A stretch of 64,000 nucleotides of DNA from Breviolum minutum Mf 1.05b.01 (Eukaryota; Sar; Dinophyceae; Suessiales; Symbiodiniaceae). Of the stretch, positions 1-11,394 are shown in pieces (the stretch's first letter is position 1; every line of letters begins with the position of its first letter). The stretch lies in the NCBI GenBank assembly GCA_000507305.1, contig DF239949.1:66776-130775 (forward strand), given 5' to 3'. Under the pieces are notes generated by a model. The model did not search any database, was not told where the DNA came from, and saw only the letters and a program-made list of their open reading frames with translations. Both the position numbers and the translations under genes were made by a program.

Positions 1-1207
1 AGAAAACAAAAGACAGATAAGCAAACGAAGGAGGAAGTAGAGGAAAAGAAAGACGGAAAGGATGACATTGAAGTTGCCTTGGATGCCGCGGTTGAAAAAC
101 CACAGCCCCCAAGCAAGCGTTTCCGAAAAAAGAGTCCAAGTGGTCCCTCAGCTATGTTTTAATTGATCCTGCTTATATGTTCTCGTGTTTTTTCAACATC
201 AGTCTTTGAGACAATTATCAATTCGATTCCCATTTGATCTTTATCCACGACAGCCCGATCTGATTCATACATCCCAGGTTTGGAGGGCGAGCCTTCTTCA
301 AGTCTTCCTGATGCCTCGTCGAAGCCATCAAAACCGGATGAACCAGAATTGGAGGCTGGAAATTGGAATGTTCTTTTTGTGTGGTAACGTGATGGGTAAA
401 GTACTTTGAAAACACATCACTATCGGTATCATGCTGGGGAATCAGTGGCACCCCTACTCCCACAAAATGTCGCCAGGAAAAGCCGAAGTCGCAAACACTT
501 GTCCATAGGGAACAGTTCAAGGACCTAGCTGCAAACAGTTTCAAAGTTACAATATCACGTGTCCAACAGTTGGCATTGGAAAAGGCAGGTTCAAAGCTTG
601 CAACCCCAGCTGAACAGTTAGCTTTGCTAAACCAGCGTAGACAAGAAAAGAAGACCAAAGGAGGGACAGTGAATCATGGCTTCACCATATGTTGACACGT
701 TTATATTTGGTGATATTTGATGTGTGTTTAAATATATATATATATAGTGTGCCTTGCGACATGGGACTAGCTAAGGACATTTGACCTCATTAAAAAGATC
801 TCCATGCAGGACGGATGGAGTGTGGAGGTCAGGCGCAGAACGTCTGGCAAGGCTGCTGGGCAACAATACAAGGTCTGGTGTAATCCTGCTGGTGGGCAAC
901 TTTGGACCAAGTGCTCTGGATCAATTTATAACATGCTGAACTTATTTTGGCTATTACGCGATGTGTTCATTCTTTTTCACTAGTCACTCAGAACATGTTG
1001 GAAACACTTAGGGGTGCTGCAGAGAAAGCTGGCTTCAAGGAATGGGAAAAGCTACAAAAAGCCCTGGCAACCCTGCCACCACCATCACAGCAAAAGCCTG
1101 CTGATGGTGATTCAACCCAAAAGGACCCTAAACAGCCTCCTGATGGGGATGCCACCAAAAGTGACCCCAAACCAAAGTCTGGACCCAAAAAGCGGAAGGG
1201 AAAGTAG
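1..1207 (+). CDS. Lys/Glu-rich protein with MBD-like domain, 5' end outside window
   Basis: Five exon-like pieces read on the plus strand. 1-162 is a Lys/Glu-rich tail-like stretch (KEEVEEKKDGKDD) open from the window edge. About 278-369 is an acidic, Ser/Pro-rich piece (EGEPSSSLPDASSKPSKPDE). 446-668 is a helical basic piece ending at a GT donor (gtgaat). About 810-915 begins after ATGCAG and reads DGWSVEVRRRTSGKAAG followed by a Tyr and NPAGG; this fits the start of a methyl-CpG-binding (MBD/TAM) fold with its W..E.R.R.SGK.AG pattern. 992-1207 follows CACTCAG, contains a short helix and a Pro/Lys/Asp-rich tail ending GPKKRKGK, a nuclear-localisation-like terminus, with stop at 1205-1207. 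A nuclear DNA- or chromatin-binding role is inferred from the MBD-like pattern and basic tail. Whether all five pieces belong to one mRNA is not certain. Confidence 0.55.
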
Positions 1208-1742
1208 TTGGCACTTTGACCCCGGGGTATATATTTTTGATTGGCTTGGGGCTGGTGTTTTGAATGGCGCAGCAAACAAGACGGTCATATCTTAAGCTGT
1301 TTTCGTACGTTCTGGGATTAGAAGATATGACCCCCAACTTTGTGTTCAAAAAAACACGCTGGATTTGTGGTTCACTTCATGGTGATACAGCCCCAGTCAT
1401 GTTTGATGTTTTTATGCATCAAGAGCTGACGACACAATTCGGTGTCCGACACGCCTCCACTCAGGCCAAAAAAATGTAACACCACTGCTGTTGCGCACAC
1501 CTGCACAAATGTTGCTTTTCCATGGAGTGGCAACTTGGGTGGGCTGGGGTTGCATACAAACGAGATGTATCGGATCACAAACATTGTGGGGGCCGTTGAT
1601 GGGCAGCCGGTAGCTAAAGAAAAACAACAAAAAGACTAATGGATGTTCCATGAATATTCTCCGATCCCCAATTATAGATGATCATGATTTTTCTGATCTG
1701 ACAAAATGGTATTTCAATTTGAACTGCAATCGGAACAGCGCC

Positions 1743-4019
1743 ATGGACCCTCGCAAGTTGCTGCCGATTCTTGCTCTGTTAGTGACGATTGCATTGCCTA
1801 CTGAAGACCTTGCCAATGACTTTGTACCTTCCTGGCACTTACTAAAGCACAATGTATTTTTTTACTGGTGTACAATTCATGTTGTCCATTCATTGCCCAG
1901 GTAGAAGTGTGCTCTGGAGTTGGCAATCTGAGCAAAGAATTATGGGCTGCTGGGTATGCTGGAAAGGCTTTTGACGCACCTTGCTTGCATTCTTATGCCA
2001 TATACTCTGCATGTTTGCCTTACAGTATGTTGGGTGACAACATCCTGCGCCACAAGTTGCGAATATATGTATATATTACAGTTGAAGTGCCATGGCATCA
2101 GATTGTGCTGATGAATCACTTGTATCATATGTAGCCCCAATCTTCAAGTGCTATTGAGCAAGGTGATCTACAGCAAGAACCACAACTTCTTACGCACAGT
2201 GGGTTTCTTTGCAGTGATGGCTGCTGTGCCTGGGACATTAAACAGTTGTATGGGAAACTCAAACCACACCTGCTGAATGATTGGAAGAGTTGTTTGAGGT
2301 CCGAAATACAAAGAAGGGCGGCCTGCTTTTCTTTGCACCCCCTTGCAATACGTGGATATTCCTGAGACTTGGCTTTTATTAAATACGACATTGTTGATCC
2401 ACTACTGAACCACGAGTGTACTTAATAGTGAATGTGGCAAATCCACACTGCCCCTCAACTTCAGGTCATCACCATCTACAGGAAGGACATGGCTGAACCC
2501 CCAAGGATATGATACAAAGTGTGTGAACCTGGCGAACATCTTTGTAATGAGGATGTTATATGTGTTACTCGGCCAGTTATGCCTTTGCAAACGCCATTGC
2601 TTTGCATTGCCACTCATCTCACCAAATCATGGCACTGAGGCTTTGGTATGCGTGGTCTCGTGGGGTGCATTTCATGATAGAGCAACCCATTTCCAGTGCC
2701 GATGCCTTACATGTATTAGATATATATATTGTGGTCAACGCCAACTGAAAAAATCCTAGCCCACAATACCATGAGGTCCTATTTGATTGGGAACCAGTGC
2801 GCAAGTTCTTGATATTTGTTCGCGCCAGGACACTTGGTTACTTGTGTTTAGCTGCCATGCATGTGTTGCAAATTTACAGTGAATGTCAGCCTTACATCCA
2901 TGCTTGCAGGAAGGTGACGTTTCCAATGGGATCATACGGTGCTGGCACTATGAAGTATACGACGTTTCCAAGTTGCAAAAACGAAAATCTACCATCGCAC
3001 TCATGATCAGCAATGAGACTTCAATTGAAATTGCCTTTGGCTAAACCACTCTTTTTATCCTCTATGATCATGAGATTTTCATCCAAGGATTTGGAGCACA
3101 CACCCCTCTGTCTCCCGCCTACGTCGTCCAATTAATTTGAAGCAATTGCGAGCAGCCTTGGCCAGGATGGGATGAAGGGGATAGTGATTTGATTTGGGGA
3201 AGTGAAGACTGCCACCATTAGTGTGCAACATGGAAGGGATTTAGTGATTGGACAGCTTCAAGTTAAAAAAAAAAAGGACATTATGATTTTAGAGTGTCAA
3301 ATCTGCAATCGCTTTCCTTGCCCCGCAGAAACTCCGTGCCCTTGGTCAAAAAGAAAGTGGATTCACGGGGACGAACACGAATTGCAACTTGGCCGAACAA
3401 GCAATTGGTGCCTTACAGTAATTGGATTCAGAGTTTTCCTTTTGGTGGTAAATTTATCAGTATGATAGCTGGTGTTGTTTCCCTTCCTTGCATTTGCAAT
3501 CTAAGTCTGGTATCCCTCGTGCTCTTAAAGGAAGTGCTACATATCCCAGAGACTTTGGTAAAGCAATCTCTGAGTTGATGGTTACGGAAAACCAACGCCC
3601 AAACAATGACGTCGATTACAATGCATACCCCCATGGGGATGACATGGGTGCATTGGATGACTTGCTGCGGGGTGGTCGTAGAGCTTGGTGGAGAAAACTT
3701 TAAATTAGTTCCTCTCATCGGGGTTTGGGTGGAGATGGTTTCAAGATAGAAAAACACCAACCTTTTTAAACGCACACTGCCTTATCGATCTTGTGGTTGA
3801 TTTCTGCTATTTAACTTTTACCGGTGAACAAAACATTATAAGAGATGTTGTTTTTCCGGTTGTCCCCATCTCCCAGTATAGAGGAACACCACTTGCATAA
3901 ACCCAGGCGAACTCGCGATTTTGAAGGCGAAATAAAGGATCCAAATGTTGGTGCCGCACTTTCAGCTTATGATAGAACCGAGACTCACATTGATTTTGAA
4001 CTTATGAGGTTACATGTGT
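1743..4019 (+). CDS. DNA-methyltransferase-like protein, multi-exon
   Basis: Starts at ATG 1743 with a hydrophobic N-terminus (LLPILALLVTIAL), 37 codons to a GT donor at 1854. A 47-bp intron follows and exon 2 starts in phase at 1901 with a glycine loop SGVGNLS (1913-1933). Later pieces carry APPCNTW (PPC at 2338-2346), STGRTWLNPQG (about 2478-2510), FMIEQP (EQP at 2680-2688), MGSYGA (2926-2943), VKKKVDSRGR (about 3340-3370), a TYPRDFG motif (about 3540-3560) and a last exon about 3877-4019 ending in stop. The order glycine loop, PPC, E-x-P resembles motifs I, IV and VI of cytosine-C5 methyltransferases, and I recall a large dinoflagellate family of this shape. No clear target-recognition domain or QxRxR motif was seen, so enzymatic activity is only inferred. 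The reading frame breaks near the TGA at 2278-2280, just before the PPC motif, so this copy may be damaged. Confidence 0.5.
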
Positions 4020-4103
4020 AAACACTTCAACTGCTACTGGATTTATGTTGCATGAGCGGCCTGTATTCTCAAATCTAGCATCAAATCAAAGTGTGTATGC
4101 ATG

Positions 4104-4283
4104 ATGGCGTCTTCATTAGTGGACATCGTCGAAATGCTTGAAGTCGCCAAGCATGAACGTGCTTGCTTATCTTGCTGGGCGGAAATCATAGCAGAATTCT
4201 TGGATGAGAATCTCAGCGAAAAAACTATGCGTACATTTAGTTCAATGGTGACCAACACGTGTGACTCACAATGCCGAAAATAA
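4104..4283 (+). CDS. possible exon, acidic helical, unrecognised
   Basis: A 60-codon open stretch on the plus strand reads ASSLVDIVEMLEVAKHERA and ends in a stop at 4281-4283. Composition is protein-like, but the opposite strand is also open here, and no splice partners were fixed. The following 4290-4510 is rich in short repeats of CGTGTCA and ACGTGTC and holds no recognised gene. Confidence 0.25.
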   Translation: MASSLVDIVEMLEVAKHERACLSCWAEIIAEFLDENLSEKTMRTFSSMVTNTCDSQCRK

Positions 4284-4591
4284 AACATATGACCAATACA
4301 CACTTTCGCCGAAGATCTGAAGAGGGTCGGCAAAATCAATTTTGAGGTCACTTGGTGCGTGTCATTGCGTGTCACTCGCGTGTCACAGGATATAGCTGAG
4401 GGTGTCCCTAGAACACCCCATAAACCTAAGGGGTGGTAAAAGGAAACCCTATGAAACGTGTCGGGTGCCATTGGGAAACGTCCAAAACGTGTCAAAACGT
4501 GTCTCAAGTTACCATCTCATGGGAAAAAATAAAAAACAGTAGAATCGCTGAATTGGGCTCGATTAATAGGTCCTAGTTAGGTGCTTTTTGT

Positions 4592-7500
4592 ATGGCTCCA
4601 ATGGCGCCCTCTCAAAGGAAGGCTGACGAAATGAGGCGTTTGAAGGAAGGTGTAGAACCTACAAAGGCCTTTCTTGAATGTGAAAGGCAAAGAAAAGAGC
4701 TTGAACAGCAGCTGCAAGATGATGCAGCCAACAGAACAAATCGAGAAAGGGTAGAACGCGAGATTGCAGCGCAGAAGATCGCCAAGCAGGAAGACAAGAG
4801 TGAAGCAAAGGCGAAGAAAGACAAGAAAGAGAAAAAGGATAAAAAGGAGAAAAAGGATAAGAAAGAAAGGAAGGAAAAGCCACCAGCAACTGGTGTGAAG
4901 ACTGCGGATCCTACAGGCCTTTCTTCGACAGTCGAAGCACAGGGCCTCAATGGGAAGGATGAAGATGGAGAAGGAAAGAAGAAGGCAGAACAAGCAGCAC
5001 CTTCTGATCCAGTGAAGAATGTGGTTGTTCAACCACCCACAATGAGTGGACTCGAGCAGACGACGGAAGAGACCAAGACATCAGAAGTGAAGGAAAACAA
5101 TGACGTAGAGGTTGCTGCAGTAAAGGGTGCCTCTGGAACGGAGACAACAGGACAACAGGAAGTGCCAAAGACAAATGGCAAAGATGAGAAGCTGGAAGAC
5201 AAGAGTGAAGCAAAGGCGAAGAAAGACAAGAAAGAGAAAAAGGATAAAAAGGAGAAAAAGGATAAGAAAGAAAGGAAGGAAAAGCCACCAGCAACTGGTG
5301 TGAAGACTGCGGATCCTACAGGCCTTTCTTCGACAGTCGAAGCACAAGGCCTCAATGGGAAGGATGAAGATGGAGAAGGAAAGAAGAAGGCAGAACAAGC
5401 AGCACCTTCTGATCCAGTGAAGAAGGTGACGAAGGTAGAGAATACGAAAGGACTTCTGGAGAATAGAGAAACAAAAGAAGTCAAGAATGTTAAAAAGGAA
5501 AGAGAGAACGACCAGAATGCAGGTGCCAAAGAACGGTCACCAAAACGACAGAAGTTGGACGTGCCAAACAAGGGTGACAAGAAACGAGCACCTGAAGCCA
5601 GCCTTGCCAAGAATCCAAACAAAATGAAATTCGGCGAAGGGATTCAACACACGAAAAGTCAGGAGACTCTTCAAATCTACCTTTGAAAGAATATAGACTT
5701 GGGACTACTATATACTATCGAACACTATATCCATGTGAAGTCATCGATCATTTCCTTATCCACTCTTTGTCACCTGCGCCCCCCCGTCTGACCTTCACTC
5801 GAGGAGTGCCTGCTTGAACGGACTTCAACCTGCAGCAGCTTTGATGTGGCAGGATTGACATCTCCACCAACAGCTCGGCAGTTGGAGTTTGGCTCTGATG
5901 TATCTTGGATGGATTATTCACTTGGATTCACCTCCCTCAATTAATATGATGCCGTTTCTTAAGTATTGGATGTAAGGAAGGCACTCCGCCGTCATCATCG
6001 GATCGCACTCAGCGGACCAAGCAATTCAGTGATGAGCAAAAGCAAAAGATTGAAGCCATGCAGCGACCGGCTGACATGGACGCAGCGGAACTTTGGATTT
6101 ATTCATGCATTCTCCCATCTTAAATTTTTCTATCCAAGATTATCCAAGATTTGATCAGAGAAGTATTTCCTCCTACTCAGGAGCGAAAGCGCCAGTACTC
6201 TGCGCTTCGCAGGGCGATCTACAAGGAAGCAAACCCTGAATTGGTCGCCAAGTATTCGCTGTGTGGGGACAAGGAGCGGTTACTTGGCTACGCACTTTTT
6301 GACGTGTCCCCAAACCAATACATTTCATGTTTTCTCATCAACATTGTTTGAGGTTTCAGATGATGAAAGCGTGGTGTCAGAACCAATCCCTTGCTGACAT
6401 CGACATAGAAGAGAAGTACAAGAGTTGGGTATCCAACTTGAGGACTGATCGCTATGTGACAGTAAGGGCCTAATTGTCATTTTCAGCTCGTGCATATATA
6501 AAAAGCCCATCAACTTAAAAAGTTCCCTGGCTAAGGTGACAGAGTTCCAGTTGGAGAAACTTTTCGGAAAAAATTCCGAAGCAAAAAGTTTTATCCAAAC
6601 TTTGATTCGGGGTTACTTGGCAAAAAACGGACATGTCCAAACTCCAAACTAACTATTCTATCGATTCTTCCGATGCTCAGCTCCCTTGTGATCCGATGCC
6701 AAGGCCAGGCGGGTGTTCCGCACCCGCAGGCCTCACCGATTTCCTTGTTTCACCACTGTCACTCCTTGTTGCTCTTGGTTCCACCTGCACTGACAGGCCC
6801 CGGACTGCAAGAAGGCTAAGATGTATAAAATATTGAAGGAGATAATACAAGACAACCAGACTGGGAACTCTACCGAAACCAATGTGACTTGTTTGAGGTG
6901 ATTTGGGGATGTTAAGGTTTTTTCTTCTCAACAGTTGATGTCAAATTGGGATTAGCAATTGTGTTTGAGCTAAGGCAAGCATCTCAGGACGTGTGAAGGA
7001 TGCTGGTGCCAAAGGGCTCTTGGCAAAACAATTGTCAGGAATTGGTGGCCAGGTTCCAGAATTTATGAATCTGACCACTGGCCAAATCAAAAGTAAGAAA
7101 CCAAAAAAGGAGAAGACAGTTGAGGAGGAAGTCATGGCAAACATGAAGAAGATGCAAAAAAAGTTATTTGTCAGCAATCGAAATAACTTAGATATATCTT
7201 AGATATGTAGAATTTTGTTTTGTGCAGCATGCAGTACAATAAAGACTGTCAACGATCCAAGGTGGAAACAATTTATTGATGATATTCCTTCTTGCATCGA
7301 GCAGATCGAAAAATACAACGTGAGAAATTCAACAGAATTGGCAACTTGGAAGCAATTACTACGGTACATTGATTAAATTGTCAATCCTTCAACTTCTGAA
7401 TTCCAGGTATCAGCTTTACAAGCACACGTCCCACGAGCTGAACAAGGTTTCGCAGAGGTGGATGAGCGGGTGCAAACCCCGATGTCTGAAGTGAATGCTT

Positions 7501-7658
7501 TGGAATTCCAGTCGTTTCTTGAGGGTGTAAAGACTAAAGCCACACCTATCGAAGTGGATCTACGGGATGCCAAGCGACGCATCAATGCTTGCAAACCCAA
7601 AAAAACACCAGCCAAACCAGCTGGTGATGATGTTGAAGACAGTGATGAGTCTGCGTAG
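4592..7658 (+). CDS. Lys-rich nuclear-type protein with conserved C-terminal module
   Basis: The first exon opens at ATG 4592 and is a charged coiled-coil-like region (about 360 codons, DKKEKKDKKEKKDKKERKEK) with an internal duplication. It stays open to TGA 5684; the real donor lies upstream of that. Downstream exons join with frame kept: about 5980-6095 (TPPSSSDRTQRTKQFSDEQK, then RPADMDAAE), 6181-6278 (RQYSALRRAIYKEANPELV), 6353-6461 (MMKAWCQNQSLADIDIEEKY), 6536-6611 (VTEFQLEKLFGKNSEAKSF), a 26-nt exon 6704-6729 (QAGVPHPQ), 6797-~6890 (APDCKKAKMYKILKE), ~6980-7200 (VKDAGAKGLL), ~7230-7320 and ~7405-7658 with stop. The introns 6279-6352, 6462-6535 and 6612-6703 are GT-AG; 6730-6796 is GC-AG. 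I recall this C-terminal module from Symbiodiniaceae predicted proteins but know no function. It appears intact, unlike its two neighbours. Confidence 0.7.
4789..5424 (+). repeat. 231-bp near-identical direct duplication inside a coding exon
   Basis: 4789-5019 and 5194-5424 are direct copies at an offset of 405 bp (135 codons, in frame). By eye they differ at about one base (AGGGCC versus AAGGCC). Each copy encodes the DKKEKKDKKEKK tract plus a TGVKTADPTGLSS segment. The near-identity points to recent duplication or gene conversion. Confidence 0.85.
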
Positions 7659-7689
7659 TAATTTGGTTGGTCAAAAGGTATGTCTAAAA

Positions 7690-8785
7690 TATGCTAAACA
7701 GAAAGAAAACAATTCCATTCTTTGATATTCTTTGTGTATCGTGTTGTTGTTTGGAGGTCGAACCTATACTAAGATGCGCGCTCACCCTGTCAACCGGGGT
7801 TGCATGTGAACGGACTGCCAAGTTCCATTATGTTTCCGAATCCTACATCTCATTTTCACGAAGTGTTTGTGATTTAACTACTCAAATTGTAATGTGTTCT
7901 TCAAGGCTACGGACTTGGTACTATGTTCCAGGGTTGAGGTTGGTGAGCAAATGATGTGATTTCGCAACTTTGATTTGGCATCTTTCATATTTGCGATATA
8001 TGCCGAATGTATGAGAGCATCTCCAGCCAGTGCGTTTGATATGATATATGTACCTAAGACATGCCGGACCTTTCTTTCTTGCCTATCAGAAAAAAAACCC
8101 AAAGAACACATATTTTAAAGTAATCTAAGTTGTAGGAAAAACGCAGTGGCAATGGTTGGACTCTCACACTTTTTGATTTTGATCCAATCAGTGATGAACA
8201 TTGATTACCATTTCAGCCTGGACTCGACCTGCATTTTGTGTCTGGGCTTCCCTGCCACGTGGTGTGGACCAATCTGGATCTGTGATTCAACTCCTGGGGG
8301 TGTACCAAAAGGGTAGGATGAGAGAATGTAGTCTGAGAAATGCCGGTGGAACTGACTGATACATTTATTTACTGATTTATACTCACAGCTGATTTGTTCT
8401 GCTTGGGTTATTGCTCCAGACTTTGCATTTTGATACTGTACTGTTGAACCATACATTGTATCGTGATATACGATCCATGCTTTCGATATAAATATTATAA
8501 GATTAGTTGTTTTTTCGGTGGCAGCCCCAACAGCTGATAGGTTCACGATATGTTGTTTTTTACAATCTCGCCTTTTACAGTGTAGATCATGATCCGTGTT
8601 TGTGTTTGCCATGGACCTCGTGGAGGAGTTCCTAGAGCTTTCAAAAAATGTGACTCATAATGCACAAAGGCTTCAGTGTTATAACTTGTATACACGACAT
8701 AAAAACACACCTTGAAAAGATATTTTCCCTGATGTGAGGTGAGTGTTTCTACATTGATGGACCTTCTACGGGTACTGCGCCGTAG
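7690..8785. other. no recognised gene
   Basis: This is AT-rich, with open frames on both strands but no motif, splice pair or family that I recognise. It separates the Lys-rich gene from the transposase-like gene and may hold the promoter or 5' exons of the latter. Confidence 0.4.
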
Positions 8786-11394
8786 AATCCCTGGTCGACT
8801 CCTCCCGACCCTTGGCTCCTCAATCGATCCAGTGGAGTTGATAGTGTTGGCCTGCCAGAATGGGGAGTTAGGGGATTGTTTCCAAATCAACTGAGGAAAA
8901 ATTTGAGAGATCTTGTATGGATTGGTGATGATGATACTGCACATTTGAGTCGGCGTTTTTGGAAATGGCTACACAAGCAAGAGTGGCGTAGAATGCTTCC
9001 TAACCCTACAGAGCTTCTTGGAGTAAACGATCATGCGAGATAGAAATTGAATATAAGCACGCTGGTGTCTGTCTCTGCATTTGAGGTTGCAAATGGTGAT
9101 GGTGGACCAAAGCCGCGACGACCCATATTTCATTGACAAGTGGCATGTGTTTTTGCCATCCGATGTGTCACTTGCCTGGTTGCTGTTTCACTACATGAAG
9201 AATTTTTGTTTGTAGAATAAGTTGAATTCTCAGGCTTGCTGCCAACTACGCATATAGCCACTCTTTCTTTGAACGACGCTGGTTAGGACCTGCAGGTGTA
9301 TCTTGGACTGAATGTTCTGATTATGATCTGACCATGTTCATATATATATATATATATACCGTCATACCATAAAGTCCCAAGGCACTTCAAGAATTTTGGG
9401 ACGCCCAGAAGAACACTGACTGGTTCAAGTCGCATCCGATATTGTCAGATCCCGCTTCCTGGTTGCACAGCTGCTGGTTGTTCTTTGTTTGCTGACTGGT
9501 GTTGAGCTAGCATGTGAGGCTTGCAATTTGGAAAGAACTATACCACTTGTATTCCATGGTGATGATGCAGATGCTCACAGAAGACGGTCATTCTGTGTCT
9601 GCACCATCAGCTCCCCCTTGGCCTTACCTTGCTCGTCATGGGACAACAAAATTCTTTTGTACGCAGTGGATACTTCTAGGGTCACAAATGAAAGTTTTGA
9701 TTGCCTTGATTCTTGGATGGTGCATTCCTTGTGCGAATTGCAAGAGGGTCGTTTCTTCGATGTTGATCCTTTTGGACAACCATTAGACAGGGGGTTTACG
9801 GGAGAGATCATGGGTGGCTATCGCGCTGTCCTTTGTGCTATTAAAGGCGATCAAAAGTTTCTGCAAAGGGCTCTCAAACTGAAAACAAGTTGGACAAGTG
9901 AGAGAGTTTGTATGTGGTGTTCTGCATCAGCATCTGGCCAGAACATGTACACTGCATTTGGACCAAATGCGCCACATCGCACAAGTTTGACATCAAATGA
10001 AAGTTTTATTACAAATGGTTGTCATCCAAATGCATGGATACGTCTACCTGGTTTCCATGTAGAGCTGGTGCTAGCTGACTGGCTCCACCTTGTGGATCTT
10101 TCTTTGACACCCGAAGTAGCTGCATCAGTTGCTTTATCTTCCAGGATGATTTTTTTCAGTTTGTGTGTACGTATGTTTCTTGTGTTTGATGTGTATATCA
10201 TGTACCGTATTTGCTGCATGGGTCTAAGGCTTTGTTGGAATTATCCAAAAGCGATGCAGTATGGCCTGGAAGCAATCAAGATGAAAGGCTTCGCCAAGCA
10301 TACATTCAATTCACTGCAGAATGTAAGAGACATCGTGTCAGTGCTTTGGATGCATTATCACAGGTTTGTGTTTCACTTCTCTGCTTGTCCTTTAGAGTTT
10401 GTGCCCCTGCCCCCTGAGGAAACAGAGGCAATTTTTTCAGCGTGTACCCTGCCTGCAAATATTGTTGCAGGACACAGGTTCAATGATTGTAATGTGGCTT
10501 GGTCTGTGTGGAATAGTCCAAGGAAACAAATGTACCCTCTTGGGAAGAATCAATATCCAACACTTGTGCAGAAGCACTTCAATGGATCAGTGTCTTGTCA
10601 AATTAACTTGTGAATTGTTTCAGTGAGGGGTGATTGATTCTGTTGAAAACTTGCATTTGTAAGGAAGCGGCCGTTCTTGCAAAGTGGCTCAAGGGGGTCA
10701 CACTGTCAGTGGCTCACACCACTGGGACTGAACATGATATGCTACTTGCCAACTTTGATATTGGGAGCTTAAGCTGTTTGTGTTTTGGTTGATCAGTGTC
10801 GTTTTGTGAATCTGAGGTTACGAGCGGCAGTATTCGTAAATCTTGATGCTATGCGTTCAGCTATGGCAAGGTCTCGCAATGGCTTTGTAACATTAAAGGA
10901 ACATCATGTGTCACTGTTGAAACGTTCCAATTACCTGTTGCGGTCAGCGCTGAACAGCTTCTCGTTTTTTTAGTGAATGATGTTTTTTTGATGTGATTTG
11001 ATTGGCGAATTTGACACCGTGTTTTACTTTATCTATTTTTTGTTTATCCAAGGTTTGGCGCGATCAGCAATTGATGATGCACAACTGTTATGGAAAATTC
11101 GTCCAAAACACCACATGTCTCTCAACTCATTCAATGCGTGTGTGTTTGAGGCATTGTTTGTTGTTATGTATTTCAACGGTTGCGGCTATAAAACAGCTAA
11201 GGTTAGATCATTTAGTGCTCGACCAGTGTCAGCGACTGAACCCGTTGCAGCTGAGTACATATGATGACGAGGATTTTGTAGGAAAAATCAAGCGTCTATG
11301 CATGCTAAGTCATCCCTTGCAAATGGGATTTCAAGTATTGGAGCGGTACGCTGCGTTTGTTTGTTGTAGGTGGCTCCGAAGGCAAACGGAATGA
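8786..11394 (+). CDS. DDE-transposase-like protein, multi-exon, possibly degenerate
   Basis: Exon-like pieces: 8786-9040 (FPNQLRKNLRDLVWIGDDD), 9117-9212 (YFIDKWHVFLPSDVSLAW), 9379-~9440 (LQEFWDAQKNTDWFKSHP), ~9520-10140, 10229-10361, ~10548-10612, ~10664-10780, ~10795-10970, 11053-~11120 (LLWKIRPKHH) and 11202-11394 with stop. The long exon carries HGDDAD (9555-9572), a CMWC pair (9909-9920) and ADWLHLVDL (Asp at 10077 and 10095). The last exon has YDDEDFVGKIKRL. Acidic residues in HGDD, the ADxxH..D segment and the late DDEDF are candidate catalytic residues of an RNase H-like (DDE) fold; the family looks like Plavaka/CACTA-type transposases, which I recall as very abundant in Symbiodiniaceae. 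A TAG at 9041 and a one-base frame change at 9122-9124 interrupt otherwise continuous coding text, unless an unusual GA-AG intron removes them. Confidence 0.6.

Noticed and set aside
4612..5622. Minus-strand Phe/Ser/Leu-rich frames opposite the Lys-rich exon
   Set aside because: They are antisense shadows of AAG/GAA codons. The plus-strand gene continues with precise in-frame exons.
10684..10700. Second spliced-leader-like match (TGGCTCAAG)
   Set aside because: Only nine bases match, it has no upstream CCGT, and it lies within a coding exon of the transposase-like gene.
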